Below are positions 28,043 through 36,617 of a DNA stretch of 64,000 nucleotides, piece after piece (the first letter of the stretch is position 1; every line of letters starts with the position of its first letter). This DNA is from Pseudomonas sp. PDM14. Lineage in GTDB: Bacteria > Pseudomonadota > Gammaproteobacteria > Pseudomonadales > Pseudomonadaceae. The position numbers and the translations under genes are program-made. Where the stretch lies: contig NZ_JACVAQ010000001.1 of NCBI RefSeq assembly GCF_014851905.1, forward strand, positions 1 through 64,000, in the 5' to 3' direction. The notes under the pieces are model-generated. The model saw nothing but the letters and a program-made list of their open reading frames with translations, did no database searches and was not told where the DNA came from.

Positions 28043-28936
28043 TCAGAACGGCCGGCTGCCCGCCAGGCTGATGCGCTTCAGACGACGGCGCTGAGTCGCC
28101 GGGAAGGCGTTGCGCGCATGCAGCGTGGCCTGGTTGTCCCAGTAAACGATGTCGCCCACTTCCCACTTGTGGGTGTAAGAGAAGCGCGGGTTCTGCAAGT
28201 GCTCACGCAGGCGACCGATCAGCGCGGCGCCCTGCTCCGGGTCATAGCCCGGAATCTCCACTTCGGTGTGCACACTGAGGAACAGCAGGCGCTTGCCGCT
28301 TTCCGGGTGGATGCGCACCAGCGGGTGCTCGGTGCCCTGGATCGGCTCGATGTCCGGCGTGCGGTAGGTGACGAAACCGCCACCGCCATAACCGCCGTTC
28401 TTGATGCGCACGAAGGGGTTGTAGTTGATCAGGCGCAGGCCATCGATCTCGCGCTGGGTGTCGCCATCCAGGGCGCTGTAGGCCAAGGCCAGGTTGGTCC
28501 AGCTGGTTTCACCGCCGTCCTGCGGCACTTCCAGTGCGTACAGCAGCGAGCCGGCCGAAGGGGTCGGCGTCCACTGGTGGTCGGTGTGCGCCGGCAGGGC
28601 GAAGTTGCCCAGCTCGCCATCACCGGTGTTGGCCACCTTGACGATGTTCGGCGCCTTGCCATCGGCGCCCGAGGAGAGCACGGCAAAATCCGGGTGCGGC
28701 TGGAACACCGAGCCGAACCAGGAGGTGAAACGCAGGAACTGTGCGTCATCCAGCTGCTGGTTCTTGAAGATCAGGATGTGGTTGTCGCGCAGCGCCTGCT
28801 TGAGGGCGAGGATCTGCTCGGGCGTCGGGTCGAGGCGGCCATCCAGGCCGTGGACTTCGGCACCCAGCGGGGCGACCAGGGGAACGATGGCGAAATTGGC
28901 ATGCTCCTCACGGAGCGCGGTGGCGGATTGACTCAT
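28043..28936 (-). CDS. TauD/TfdA-family Fe(II)/2-oxoglutarate dioxygenase
   Basis: The 297-residue oxygenase has iron ligands His117 and Asp119 (PAHTDHQW) and the distal His273 (TLHARNAF), with arginines at about 283-288 for 2-oxoglutarate. It belongs to the same superfamily as AtsK and TauD but is only distantly related to both: the HxD motif is HTDHQ rather than HTDVTF. It lies downstream of atsK on the same strand, separated by a 138-bp gap. It probably desulfurises another sulfonate or sulfate ester; the substrate is not known. Confidence 0.88.
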   Translation of the reverse strand: MSQSATALREEHANFAIVPLVAPLGAEVHGLDGRLDPTPEQILALKQALRDNHILIFKNQQLDDAQFLRFTSWFGSVFQPHPDFAVLSSGADGKAPNIVKVANTGDGELGNFALPAHTDHQWTPTPSAGSLLYALEVPQDGGETSWTNLALAYSALDGDTQREIDGLRLINYNPFVRIKNGGYGGGGFVTYRTPDIEPIQGTEHPLVRIHPESGKRLLFLSVHTEVEIPGYDPEQGAALIGRLREHLQNPRFSYTHKWEVGDIVYWDNQATLHARNAFPATQRRRLKRISLAGSRPF

Positions 28937-29034
28937 GGTAAGGCTCTCTCGAAATATGTAAGCGGGCTAGCGCAATGGCCCTGCGTAGGCTGGAAAACCG
29001 CGCAGCGTTTTCCACCGGTAGTCGTGTTTGCCAA

Positions 29035-29059
29035 GGTGAGCGCATGCAGCGCACTCACC
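29035..29059. repeat. short inverted repeat between the two dioxygenase genes
   Basis: GGTGAGCGC and GCGCACTCACC face each other around ATGCA. It lies in the 138-bp gap, close to the end of atsK, and may be a processing hairpin. Confidence 0.4.
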
Positions 29060-29074
29060 CTACCCTGCAGGCGA

Positions 29075-29980
29075 TCAGCCCTTGCGGGTGGTCTGGCTGC
29101 GGCGGCCGTCGACGCTCACCGGCACGTCGCCGGCCAGGGTCACGCGGCGCACGATGCGCTCCTGGGTGCCGTAGTCATCCACCGCATAGTGCTGGGTGGC
29201 GCGGTTGTCCCAGATCGCCACGTCGCCTTCGCGCCAACGCCAGCGCACGGTGTTTTCCAGGCGGATGACGTAGCCCTGGAGAATGTTGAACAGCCCCTGG
29301 GAGTCGGCCTGGGACAGGCCCTTGATGCGTTTGACGAAATGCCCGAGCAGCAGGCTGCGCTCACCACTCACCGGGTGCACGCGCACCAGCGGGTGTTCGG
29401 TCTCATACACCGTGGAGGCGAACACCTTGCGGTACTCCTCCAGGCGCGCGGCGTCGGCACCTGGCTTCAGCGCGGCGTAGTCGTACTCGTTGCTGTGCAC
29501 CGCCCACAGGCGATCGGCCAGTTCACGCAGCTCTTCGGGCAGGTCGTTGTAGGCCGTCTCGGTGTTGGCCCAGACGGTATCGCCACCGGCCTTGGCCGCG
29601 ATCACCGAACGCAGGATCGAGGCTTTCGGGTAGGCATCGACGAAGGTCACGTCGGTGTGCCAGGAGTTGGCGCGCTGGCCACGCGAACCATCCAGTTCGA
29701 GCAGGTAGTGGGTGCCGTCGCGCACCGGCACCGTGGGGTGGGCAATCGGCTCGCCGAGCAGTTTGGCGAAGGCTTCCTGGCCCTGGTCGTCGAGATGACC
29801 CTGGTCGCGGAAGAAGATCACCTTGTGTGCGACCAGCGCGGCCTGGATGGCCGCCACGGTGTCCGCGTCCAGCTCGCCGGACAGGTTCACGCCACGGATT
29901 TGCGCGCCGATGCGACCGGCGACGGGAAGGATGTCCAGTTCGACTGGGGTGTTGCTGTAGGCGACTGCGGCATTGCTCAT
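29075..29980 (-). CDS. atsK: alkylsulfatase AtsK, 2-oxoglutarate dioxygenase
   Basis: The 301-residue enzyme oxidatively cleaves medium-chain alkyl sulfate esters to aldehyde and sulfate. The residues known from P. putida AtsK fall at the same numbers: His108 and Asp110 (SWHTDVTF), His264 ([10 protein letters not shown]), Arg275 and Arg279. ATG 29980 follows GAGGAA and restores the family length; a longer frame upstream runs into the receptor gene. It is 61 bp downstream of the TonB-dependent receptor, which suggests that the receptor imports its substrate. Confidence 0.95.
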   Translation of the reverse strand: MSNAAVAYSNTPVELDILPVAGRIGAQIRGVNLSGELDADTVAAIQAALVAHKVIFFRDQGHLDDQGQEAFAKLLGEPIAHPTVPVRDGTHYLLELDGSRGQRANSWHTDVTFVDAYPKASILRSVIAAKAGGDTVWANTETAYNDLPEELRELADRLWAVHSNEYDYAALKPGADAARLEEYRKVFASTVYETEHPLVRVHPVSGERSLLLGHFVKRIKGLSQADSQGLFNILQGYVIRLENTVRWRWREGDVAIWDNRATQHYAVDDYGTQERIVRRVTLAGDVPVSVDGRRSQTTRKG

Positions 29981-30041
29981 ATCAGATTCCTCATGGTTCC
30001 AGCGTGGCGCTTTGCGCGCGAAATAAGCTGCGGACGGCACA

Positions 30042-32417
30042 TCAGAAGTCGTAACGCAGCGAGACCCCGGCCGTACGCGGCTGCCCAACGGAGGCGGTAT
30101 AGGAACCGTTGATGTAGGCGAAAGCGGCCAGGTAGTAATCGGTGTCGGTGGCGTTCTTGACCCATACGGAGGCGTCGAGCTGGCCATCACCCAGGTCGGT
30201 ACGGATACCGCCGGCGAGGTTGACCAGGCCGTAGCCGTCGATGGTCGAGAGGTCGGAGTTGTCCAGCGTGCCTTCGGCCTCCGAGCGGTAGGAGTAGCCG
30301 GCGTTGACGTACGGCTGGATGCCGTTGGCCAGACGCCAGGTGTACTCGCCGTTGAGGTTGCCAATCCATTTCGAGGCGCCGACCACGCGCTCGCCAGTGA
30401 GGTCGCAGGAGGCCGGTGCACCGGGAGCCGTGGCCACCTCACCCGGGCATGGCGCGTCCTTGAACGACAGGTAGGTAACGTCGTTGTAGGAGCCGTTGAC
30501 GTTGATCGTCAGGCCTCGCAGCGGCGCGGCACTGGCTTCGAACTCGACGCCGCGCGAACGCACGCTGCCGGCGTTGGCCAGGACCTGCACGACGTTGGGC
30601 GAGCCCGGTGCCTGGTACAGGGTGGTGGCCTGGTAGCCGTGGATGCCGGTCCAGAACAGGTTGGCGTTGAGTTGCAGGCGGTTGTTCAGCAGCGTGCTCT
30701 TGAAGCCCAGCTCGGCATCGTTGGCACGTTCCGGGCCGACCAGCAGTGACTCGGCGCCGGCTACCGGGGCACTGGCCACGGCCAGGTTGACCCCACCGGA
30801 CTTCTCGCCGTGGGCCAGGCTGGCGTAGCCGAGCAACTGGTCGTCGAAACGGTAGCTGAGGCTGAGCAGGCCCGACGGCGCGGCGTTGTGCTGAGTCAGC
30901 TCGCCGGAATCGTAGGCACCCAACTGGGCGTTGCGTACCGCCTGAAGACCAGGCCCGAGGGTGGCGCCGCCAACCGGGGCGAAGCGTTCGACCTTGGCCT
31001 CTTTCTCCTCGTAGGTGCCACGCACGCCAGCGGTGAAGTCGAGCCTGTCGGTGATGTGCCAGGTCGCCTGGCCGAACAGCGCGAAACTGTCGGTTTCGAT
31101 CTTGCCGTTGGCCTTGGAGTAGACGTTGTTGAAGATCCCGGTGTTGGCGCCGCTGAGGAACAGGTCGGCTTGCGGGCCGTAGTCGGTGAAGGTCTTGTTG
31201 CCCAGGTTCTGGTTGAACACGTAGGCACCGATCACGTAGTCGAACGCGCCATCGGTGGGCGATGCCAGGCGCAGCTCCTGGGAGAACTGGCGGTCATGCA
31301 CTTCGACGCCGGTGTTGTTGATCGCCGCAACGTCGAGGCTCTCGTCGTTGGCCGGGGTGAAGTGCCAGTAGCGATAGGCGCTGATCGAGGTCAGGGTGAA
31401 ACCGCCGTTGAGCTTCCAGTTGGCCTCCACCGAACTGCCGCCCTGGTGCACGCTGACGCTCTGCCGGCCGTTGATGTTGACCTTCTTGTCGTCCGGGTCA
31501 CGGTGCGGCGTGGCACCGGCCAGCGCCGCGCGATCCCAGTAACGCTGTGGGGCGCCATACACGACCATGCTGCCGTTGCTCGAATCCTCGGCGTTGTAGT
31601 CGGCGATCCAGCGCAGGCTGAAGTCCTCGCTCGGCTCGAACAGCAACTGACCGCGCACACCCTCGCGGGAACCACCGTTGAGGTCATCACCGTTGTAGGT
31701 GTTCTCGATGTAGCCATCGTCGCGCGAACGGTAGGCCGACAGGCGTCCGGCCAGGGTTTCGGTGAGGCCACCGGAGACGGTGCCCTTGCCCTGGAAGTAA
31801 CCGCGTTCGCCACCGGAAATCTCGATGCTGCGCTCGGGGGTGAAGGTCGGTTTGCGCGTGCTGATGTTGAGCACGCCAGCGGTGGTGTTCTTGCCGAACA
31901 GGGTCCCTTGTGGGCCGCGCAGCAGCTCGAGCTGCTCGATGTCGAGCAGGTCGAACACGGCCATGCCTGGGCGCCCCAGATAGACGTTGTCCAGGTAGAC
32001 CCCGGCGCTGCCTTCGAGGCCGTCGCTGGCCGGGTTGTTGCCGATGCCGCGCACCGCGATGCTCGACTGGCGGGCATGCACATAGGCGACGTTGACGCTG
32101 GGCAGAACCTGCTGCAGGTCCTGCACCTTGTAGACCTTCTGCGCCTCCAGGGTGGCGCCATTGAGGGTGGTGATCGGCGTCGGCACGTCCTGCGCGTCTT
32201 CCTCGCGGCGGCGGGCGGTAACGGTGACTTTCTGCAGCGCGACGTCTTCCTCGGCGCTCGGCGTGCTGGCATTCACCTCGGCGGCGTGCAGCGGTTGCGC
32301 GGCGCCCAGGCCACCGAGGGCGAGCAGCAGGGTCAGGGCATATTCCGGTGTCGCCAGGCGCTGTAGGGACAACGGCCGGGCAATGCGTGACAGGGGACTG
32401 AAAGCAGTCGAACTCAT
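30042..32417 (-). CDS. TonB-dependent outer-membrane receptor
   Basis: The 791-residue protein has a signal peptide (basic start, hydrophobic run, AAQPLHAAE), a TonB-box-like region near VTVTARRREEDAQDVP, the plug domain (residues about 70-180, with RGIGNNPASDGLEG and GPQGTLFGKN) and a 22-strand barrel ending in the terminal Phe expected of outer-membrane proteins (LRYDF). ATG 32417 follows AAGGAA by 7 nt. Placement next to atsK, tonB-exbBD and a LysR gene points to sulfate esters or sulfonates as substrate rather than siderophores. Upstream lies a cysteine-rich leader peptide. Confidence 0.93.
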   Translation of the reverse strand: MSSTAFSPLSRIARPLSLQRLATPEYALTLLLALGGLGAAQPLHAAEVNASTPSAEEDVALQKVTVTARRREEDAQDVPTPITTLNGATLEAQKVYKVQDLQQVLPSVNVAYVHARQSSIAVRGIGNNPASDGLEGSAGVYLDNVYLGRPGMAVFDLLDIEQLELLRGPQGTLFGKNTTAGVLNISTRKPTFTPERSIEISGGERGYFQGKGTVSGGLTETLAGRLSAYRSRDDGYIENTYNGDDLNGGSREGVRGQLLFEPSEDFSLRWIADYNAEDSSNGSMVVYGAPQRYWDRAALAGATPHRDPDDKKVNINGRQSVSVHQGGSSVEANWKLNGGFTLTSISAYRYWHFTPANDESLDVAAINNTGVEVHDRQFSQELRLASPTDGAFDYVIGAYVFNQNLGNKTFTDYGPQADLFLSGANTGIFNNVYSKANGKIETDSFALFGQATWHITDRLDFTAGVRGTYEEKEAKVERFAPVGGATLGPGLQAVRNAQLGAYDSGELTQHNAAPSGLLSLSYRFDDQLLGYASLAHGEKSGGVNLAVASAPVAGAESLLVGPERANDAELGFKSTLLNNRLQLNANLFWTGIHGYQATTLYQAPGSPNVVQVLANAGSVRSRGVEFEASAAPLRGLTINVNGSYNDVTYLSFKDAPCPGEVATAPGAPASCDLTGERVVGASKWIGNLNGEYTWRLANGIQPYVNAGYSYRSEAEGTLDNSDLSTIDGYGLVNLAGGIRTDLGDGQLDASVWVKNATDTDYYLAAFAYINGSYTASVGQPRTAGVSLRYDF

Positions 32418-32451
32418 GACTCGTTTCCTTGGATCAAGGGCGCGCCGCGCC

Positions 32452-32541
32452 AAAAAAAGGCTGCAGCGATCCGCGCCACGCGAACGTGGCGATGCGAAAA
32501 ATAGGGCGTGGGTGTCGCGTGTCAGGCGGCGCAACGCCGCC
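32452..32541 (-). promoter_or_regulatory. structured leader between the Cys peptide and the receptor gene
   Basis: On the minus strand a perfect 7-bp stem (32525-32541, loop of 3) starts 7 nt after the leader-peptide stop. A second 7-bp stem capped by a TTCG tetraloop is at 32474-32491, followed after a GC-rich 15 bp by seven T (32452-32458). This could be a conditional attenuator. The distance from stem to T-run is longer than in a textbook terminator, so the mechanism is open. Confidence 0.45.
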
Positions 32542-32547
32542 CTGTGA

Positions 32548-32613
32548 TCAGTGGCAGCAACACATGGGCTGGCGGAGCAGCGGCGCGGTCATGTGCAGTT
32601 CGAAGTGCTTCAT
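32548..32613 (-). CDS. 21-residue cysteine-rich leader peptide (candidate sensor)
   Basis: A purine-rich ribosome site (AGGGGA) precedes ATG 32613. The peptide begins MKHFELHMTAP and ends with three consecutive cysteine codons, then His and stop (MCCCH). It lies 131 bp before the receptor start on the same strand and is followed by two stable stems. Three Cys codons in a row just before the stop would make ribosomes pause when Cys-tRNA is scarce, so the peptide may report sulfur starvation, as leader peptides report their amino acid in attenuation. A direct sulfur- or metal-binding role of CCCH is the alternative. It is too short for ordinary gene finders; function is inferred. Confidence 0.6.
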   Translation of the reverse strand: MKHFELHMTAPLLRQPMCCCH

Positions 32614-32771
32614 CTGTCGTTCCCCTCTCGGTGCAAGGCCATATCAATATTCCATTAAGGTCTAATAATAATTTATTAACTCAATTGACGGAATAAGAGC
32701 CTGCATTTAAAACCAGCACCCAGGGCACGGCAAATGCCTTCGACCTATATTTTCAATGCCGGGAATGCATC

Positions 32772-33695
32772 ATGGATCTGCGTCAGCTTCGCTACTTTCT
32801 AGCCCTCACCGAACACCGCAGTTTCGTCCGCGCCGCCGACGCCATGGGCATTACCCAGCCGGCGTTCAGCCGCAGCATCCAGGGCCTGGAAAACGAACTG
32901 GGCTGCCAGCTGGTGGACCGCGGCAGCAAGGACCTGCGCCCGACGCCCGAAGGCCAGGTGGTGTTGCAGCACGCGCTGACCCTGGTGCGCGGCGCCAGCA
33001 ACCTGACCAACGAAATCAACCAGATGACCAAGCTCGATGCCGGTGAAGTGCGCTTCGGCGCCGGCCCGGCATTGGCCGCGCGGCTGGTTCCCGACGCCCT
33101 GCTGCGTTTCATGGCCGCGCATCCGCGGGTGCGCGCCAGCCTCGAGGTGAACAACTGGGAAAACCTCAGCCGCAGTTTGAGTCGCGACGAGATCGAGTTC
33201 TTTGTCGCCGACATCCGCCAGTTCGAGGCCGATCCCAGCTTTCAGACCCGCCCATTGACGCCGCGCGCCGGGCTGTTCTTCTGCCGCGCGGGGCACCCGC
33301 TGCTGGCCAAGGAAAGCCTGTCGACCAATGACCTGTTCGATTACCCGCTGGCCGCCACACGCATCCCGGTGGGCGCGCGCAAGGTACTGGCCAACCTCAG
33401 CGGCAAGGCCAACCTGGAGCTGCATGTGGAGTGCGAACAGTTACCGCTGCTGGAGCAGATCGTGCGGCGTAGCGATGCCGTCGGTATCGGCACCTGCGAA
33501 GCCCTGCGCGAAGGCCTGGCCAGCGGCGAGCTGGTGCAGCTGCACCTGCGCAACCTGCCGCTGAACATGGAAAGCCTGAATGCCCGCTGCGGCATCATCA
33601 CCCGCACCGGCTACCGGCTGTCACCGGCGGCGCGGACGATGATCGATCTGCTGATCGAACTGGATCAGGAGCAGGCGCAGGCGCTAGCGGCGTGA
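32772..33695 (+). CDS. LysR-family transcriptional regulator
   Basis: The 307-residue regulator has an N-terminal winged helix-turn-helix (MDLRQLRYFLALTEHRSFVR, then AADAMGITQPAFSRSIQGLE) and a C-terminal periplasmic-binding-like effector domain. It is divergent from the leader peptide and TonB-receptor gene across about 160 bp of AT-rich DNA, the usual arrangement for a LysR protein and its target. It likely controls the receptor-atsK operon under CysB-type sulfur control; the ligand is unknown. Confidence 0.93.
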   Translation: MDLRQLRYFLALTEHRSFVRAADAMGITQPAFSRSIQGLENELGCQLVDRGSKDLRPTPEGQVVLQHALTLVRGASNLTNEINQMTKLDAGEVRFGAGPALAARLVPDALLRFMAAHPRVRASLEVNNWENLSRSLSRDEIEFFVADIRQFEADPSFQTRPLTPRAGLFFCRAGHPLLAKESLSTNDLFDYPLAATRIPVGARKVLANLSGKANLELHVECEQLPLLEQIVRRSDAVGIGTCEALREGLASGELVQLHLRNLPLNMESLNARCGIITRTGYRLSPAARTMIDLLIELDQEQAQALAA

Positions 33696-33910
33696 GAGAA
33701 CGCCGTGTGGATGCGGGTTGTCGTGATGGCCTGGTCCATTGGGCAGAACGCCCTCACCCCAGCCCGCTCTAGCAGAGATCAGCGCAAGGCCAATCTGCAG
33801 CGAGGCGCAATGAGCCCGCTGACCTGCATCGCCGCCGTGACCGCTCACCGCTGAGCAGCCCTGAAAACCGGCAACGCGCAAAATACGCAGGCCCTTAGGC
33901 CCTACGCCGG

Positions 33911-34645
33911 CTACTCGGTCAGCGTCAGCAGAATATCCGCGTACCAGGCGCAGTTGAGGCCCAGCGCTTCATCCTGATCGAGATCGCGCGTGCCCACGTC
34001 GAGGCGCGCCGAATGCACGCCGAGCAGCATCCACGGCAAATCGCACTGGGCGCTCTGCGGGTTGCCGATGCGCATCACCACTGGCGCACCACTGGTACCG
34101 CGGTGGGTGCGGCCATCGGTGAGGAAGTAGCCCTGCCCCTGGAAACGCAGGCCGAAGGACGAGGCGATGATCGCCTGACGCACCACCGGCATATGGTGCA
34201 GGGTGTCGTGAAAGCCCAACGGGAAGCCGACGATCAGCAGCGACGACCCCACCTCGACACGCTCGAAACTCTGCGTCAGGTGCTCGGGGGTGAAGGCACG
34301 GTAAACCATGCTCGGCGGCAGCGCCGAACGGTCGATCTCCAGCACCGCCACGTCGATCTCCCCCGCCGGGTCCAGGCCCTGACGCCACAGGCTCTTGCCG
34401 TCCTGATAGAGCGGCATGGAGAAGCCGATGGAGCTGGCGACGTTGTCCGAGTCGATGTGCAGCTCCAGCTCGATACGGTCGGGGAAGTGATCGCTCGGCT
34501 CGTCACTCATCACATGCCGGCTGGTGACGATGAACAGGCGCCCGTCGCGCTCGAAGAAGAAGCCGCTGGCATTGGTCAGGTGCTGCTGGCCGTCGAAGGT
34601 GCAGATACGTGCAGCGCTCAGCAGCAGGGGTTCAATCAGCGACAT
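33911..34645 (-). CDS. trypsin-like serine protease
   Basis: The 244-residue protein shows a complete chymotrypsin-fold triad: His44 (VTSRHVMS), Asp98 (EIDVAVLEID) and Ser185 in HRGTSGAPVV. ATG 34645 is chosen because AGGA lies 8 nt before it; another ATG three codons upstream has no room for a ribosome site. There is no obvious signal peptide or membrane helix, so it may be cytoplasmic. It belongs to a group of small trypsin-like proteins with unknown targets. The neighbours (LysR, DUF3309, atsR) do not show its role. Confidence 0.8.
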   Translation of the reverse strand: MSLIEPLLLSAARICTFDGQQHLTNASGFFFERDGRLFIVTSRHVMSDEPSDHFPDRIELELHIDSDNVASSIGFSMPLYQDGKSLWRQGLDPAGEIDVAVLEIDRSALPPSMVYRAFTPEHLTQSFERVEVGSSLLIVGFPLGFHDTLHHMPVVRQAIIASSFGLRFQGQGYFLTDGRTHRGTSGAPVVMRIGNPQSAQCDLPWMLLGVHSARLDVGTRDLDQDEALGLNCAWYADILLTLTE

Positions 34646-34944
34646 CACGAACATCCTGTAGACGGGCGCCATGGCCCGATGGTGTGGGTTGAAATGGTCT
34701 GGTGCTGACCGAGTCGGTGCCGCAGTAGGCCAGTTCGCGGCGCCTTGCGCCAGCGCCCTGCCGTCTACGACTTCCCGTAACCCGGTATAGCCATACCGTG
34801 CCGCCGCATTGTCTGGCAGCGCAGAGACGCGACATGGACGGCTTGCACGAGCCGCGGTGCCGGACGGCACCGCGGCAAAAACAGGCGGGCCGGGCCGCCG
34901 CGGCGAACGATGCGTAGGCACCGACGGCCGCGACGGCCCCTGCC
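34646..34944. other. intergenic stretch, nothing recognised
   Basis: No convincing frame. A small inverted repeat GGTATAGCCATACC occurs at about 34781-34796. The region would carry the promoter of the protease gene and the end of the DUF3309 transcript. Confidence 0.4.
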
Positions 34945-35103
34945 TCAGATGTACCCCAGTAGCAGGAGCACAAGGATCACGACCAGGACCACGCCCAGGC
35001 CGCCGGAGGGGCCGTAACCCCAGCTTCTGCTGTGCGGCCATGCCGGCACGACACCAATCAACAGCAGGATCAGGACGATCAACAGTATGGTTCCCAAGCT
35101 CAT
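34945..35103 (-). CDS. DUF3309 small membrane protein
   Basis: The 52-residue protein has two hydrophobic segments: MSLGTILLIVLILLLIGVVP and VVLVVILVLLLLGYI at the end, joined by a short loop with HSRSWGYGPSGG. This is the DUF3309 pattern, common in Proteobacteria and of unknown function. ATG 35103 follows AGGAG and is preferred to a longer frame upstream. Confidence 0.85.
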   Translation of the reverse strand: MSLGTILLIVLILLLIGVVPAWPHSRSWGYGPSGGLGVVLVVILVLLLLGYI

Positions 35104-35494
35104 GGCTATCTCCTCATATCCGAATGACAGGCCGGTTGCCCGACACTGTCGTTTGCATGCCATCCCACATCGACCAGGGTCCATGGACCATTGATCGACG
35201 CCCGTTTGGCAGCGCCAGCGATACCATCTGCCCATCAGCCCGAATGCGTCTTGCGTTCGGCGTCAGAGCCCGTTGCGGCGTATGGCGTGGAATCTGCGGC
35301 TGCACCCGATGCCGCCATCGCCCCTACATACGTATCGACACAGGCCCCGCGGAATCGGTTCGTACTATTTCTGCGCCCTGCTTACGTATCTGCCGACGCG
35401 TCTATCCCCCGCGGATCGCCAGCCGAGTGGATTGATGCAGCGTGGCCCACCCTACGAAACACCACCCGGCGATTCGGGACTGAATCGTGGGCAT
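35104..35494. other. intergenic stretch, no gene seen
   Basis: About 390 bp between DUF3309 and the atsR terminator. It contains a fragment of the GTGGCCCACCCTACGAAA type (about 35439-35460) that recurs in Pseudomonas intergenic DNA. No frame has a ribosome site or recognisable product. Confidence 0.5.
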
Positions 35495-35520
35495 AAAAAA
35501 ACCGCGGCCTGGGCCGCGGT
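35495..35520 (-). terminator. Rho-independent terminator of atsR
   Basis: ACCGCGGCC and GGCCGCGGT form a perfect 9-bp stem around TG; the minus strand continues into six T. It is 29 bp after the atsR stop. Confidence 0.85.
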
Positions 35521-35549
35521 TTCGCGTTCCTTCGCGTCCACTGTTCGAT

Positions 35550-36617
35550 TCAGCGTTGGGCGTGCACCTGCGCGGCCGGGACCACCTGCGCCTGCAACGC
35601 GGCATCGAGGAATTTCGGCTCACTCCAGTCGCTGACCTGGAAGCCCTTGCGGATCAAGCGCTGCTGGGCCGCGAGGTCTACGCCAGCCTGCAGGTTGGCG
35701 AGGAAACCCTTGTCCAGCTGCGGGTCGAAGATCTGACTGAAGCTGGCGTTGTCGAGGTCGGTCTGCAGCAGCACCTGCGGGTAGCTGGCCAGCCCGGACA
35801 CCAGTTCGACATAGGCCTGCTTGTTGTCCTCGCTGCGCAGCCACTGCACGGCCTTCTGCTGCGCCTTGACCAGGCGCGCGGTGATATCCGGGTGCTCATC
35901 GACGAAGGCGCCGGTGCCAAGCAGCACGGCCTGCACGCTGCCCACGCCGTTGAGGTCATCGGTATTCAGCGGCAGCTCGGCCAGGCCACGCTGCTGCAGG
36001 GCGATGAGGTTGGCGGCGCCCCAGGTGGCGTCGATCTGCTTGGCGGCCAGGGCGGCGGTGGCGGCGTTGAAATCCAGGTTGATCACCTGCAGGTCACGCT
36101 CCTTCAGGCCCTGGCTGGCCAGTGCGGCAGCGAAGGACAACTGGTTGGCGGTGCCGCGGAAGATCGCCACGCGCTTGCCCTTGAGGTCGGCCAGGGTCTT
36201 GATCCCCGAGCCCGGCACCACGCCGAGGTAGAGGCGTACGTTGCGCGCTGTAGCGCTGAGCAGACGGGTGTCCAGACCATTGGCCTTGCCGATGATCGCC
36301 GCCAGGTCACCGAGGTAAGCGAAGTCCACCTGGCCGTTGGCCAGTGCCTCGTTGACCACCGGGCCGGCGCCCTTGAAAAAGCTCCACTGCACCTTGATGC
36401 CGTCTTTGGCGAATTCCTCTTCGAATATCTGCTGGCTGCGCAGCACGTCCACCACCCCGCCACCACTGTGCTGATTGCCGGCACTCAGATCGGGCACGGC
36501 GATGCGGATTTCCTGCGGTGCGGCGGCCTGCACCACGACGGGCGGGAAGAAGGCCAGCAGGCCTACCAATGCTGGCGCGGCATACAGACGCAGCACGCTA
36601 TCAAACAGACTTTTCAT
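35550..36617 (-). CDS. atsR: sulfate-ester ABC transporter binding protein
   Basis: The 355-residue periplasmic binding protein of the NMT1/SsuA-like family has a signal peptide (MKSLFDSVLRLYAAPALVGL, cleaved after VQA near residue 33). It delivers aryl or alkyl sulfates to AtsBC. ATG 36617 follows AGGAG; the longer frame upstream lacks one and would block the signal peptide. Domain hallmarks are QEIRIAVPDLSAGNQ and AYLGDLAAIIGKANG. It is divergent from atsBCA across a 318-bp AT-rich region. The matching cluster in P. aeruginosa is the sulfur-regulated atsRBCA locus. Confidence 0.9.
   Translation of the reverse strand: MKSLFDSVLRLYAAPALVGLLAFFPPVVVQAAAPQEIRIAVPDLSAGNQHSGGGVVDVLRSQQIFEEEFAKDGIKVQWSFFKGAGPVVNEALANGQVDFAYLGDLAAIIGKANGLDTRLLSATARNVRLYLGVVPGSGIKTLADLKGKRVAIFRGTANQLSFAAALASQGLKERDLQVINLDFNAATAALAAKQIDATWGAANLIALQQRGLAELPLNTDDLNGVGSVQAVLLGTGAFVDEHPDITARLVKAQQKAVQWLRSEDNKQAYVELVSGLASYPQVLLQTDLDNASFSQIFDPQLDKGFLANLQAGVDLAAQQRLIRKGFQVSDWSEPKFLDAALQAQVVPAAQVHAQR

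Noticed and set aside
27592..28166. Overlapping leftward frames of 85-186 codons through the repeats, such as one starting MVPTLRVGTPP
   Set aside because: They are translations of the 128-bp inverted-repeat elements, with no ribosome site and no family match; such frames are recurrent artefacts.
28118..30112. A 664-codon rightward frame opposite the two dioxygenase genes
   Set aside because: Antisense shadow of genes with complete iron ligands; no ribosome site or recognisable motif.
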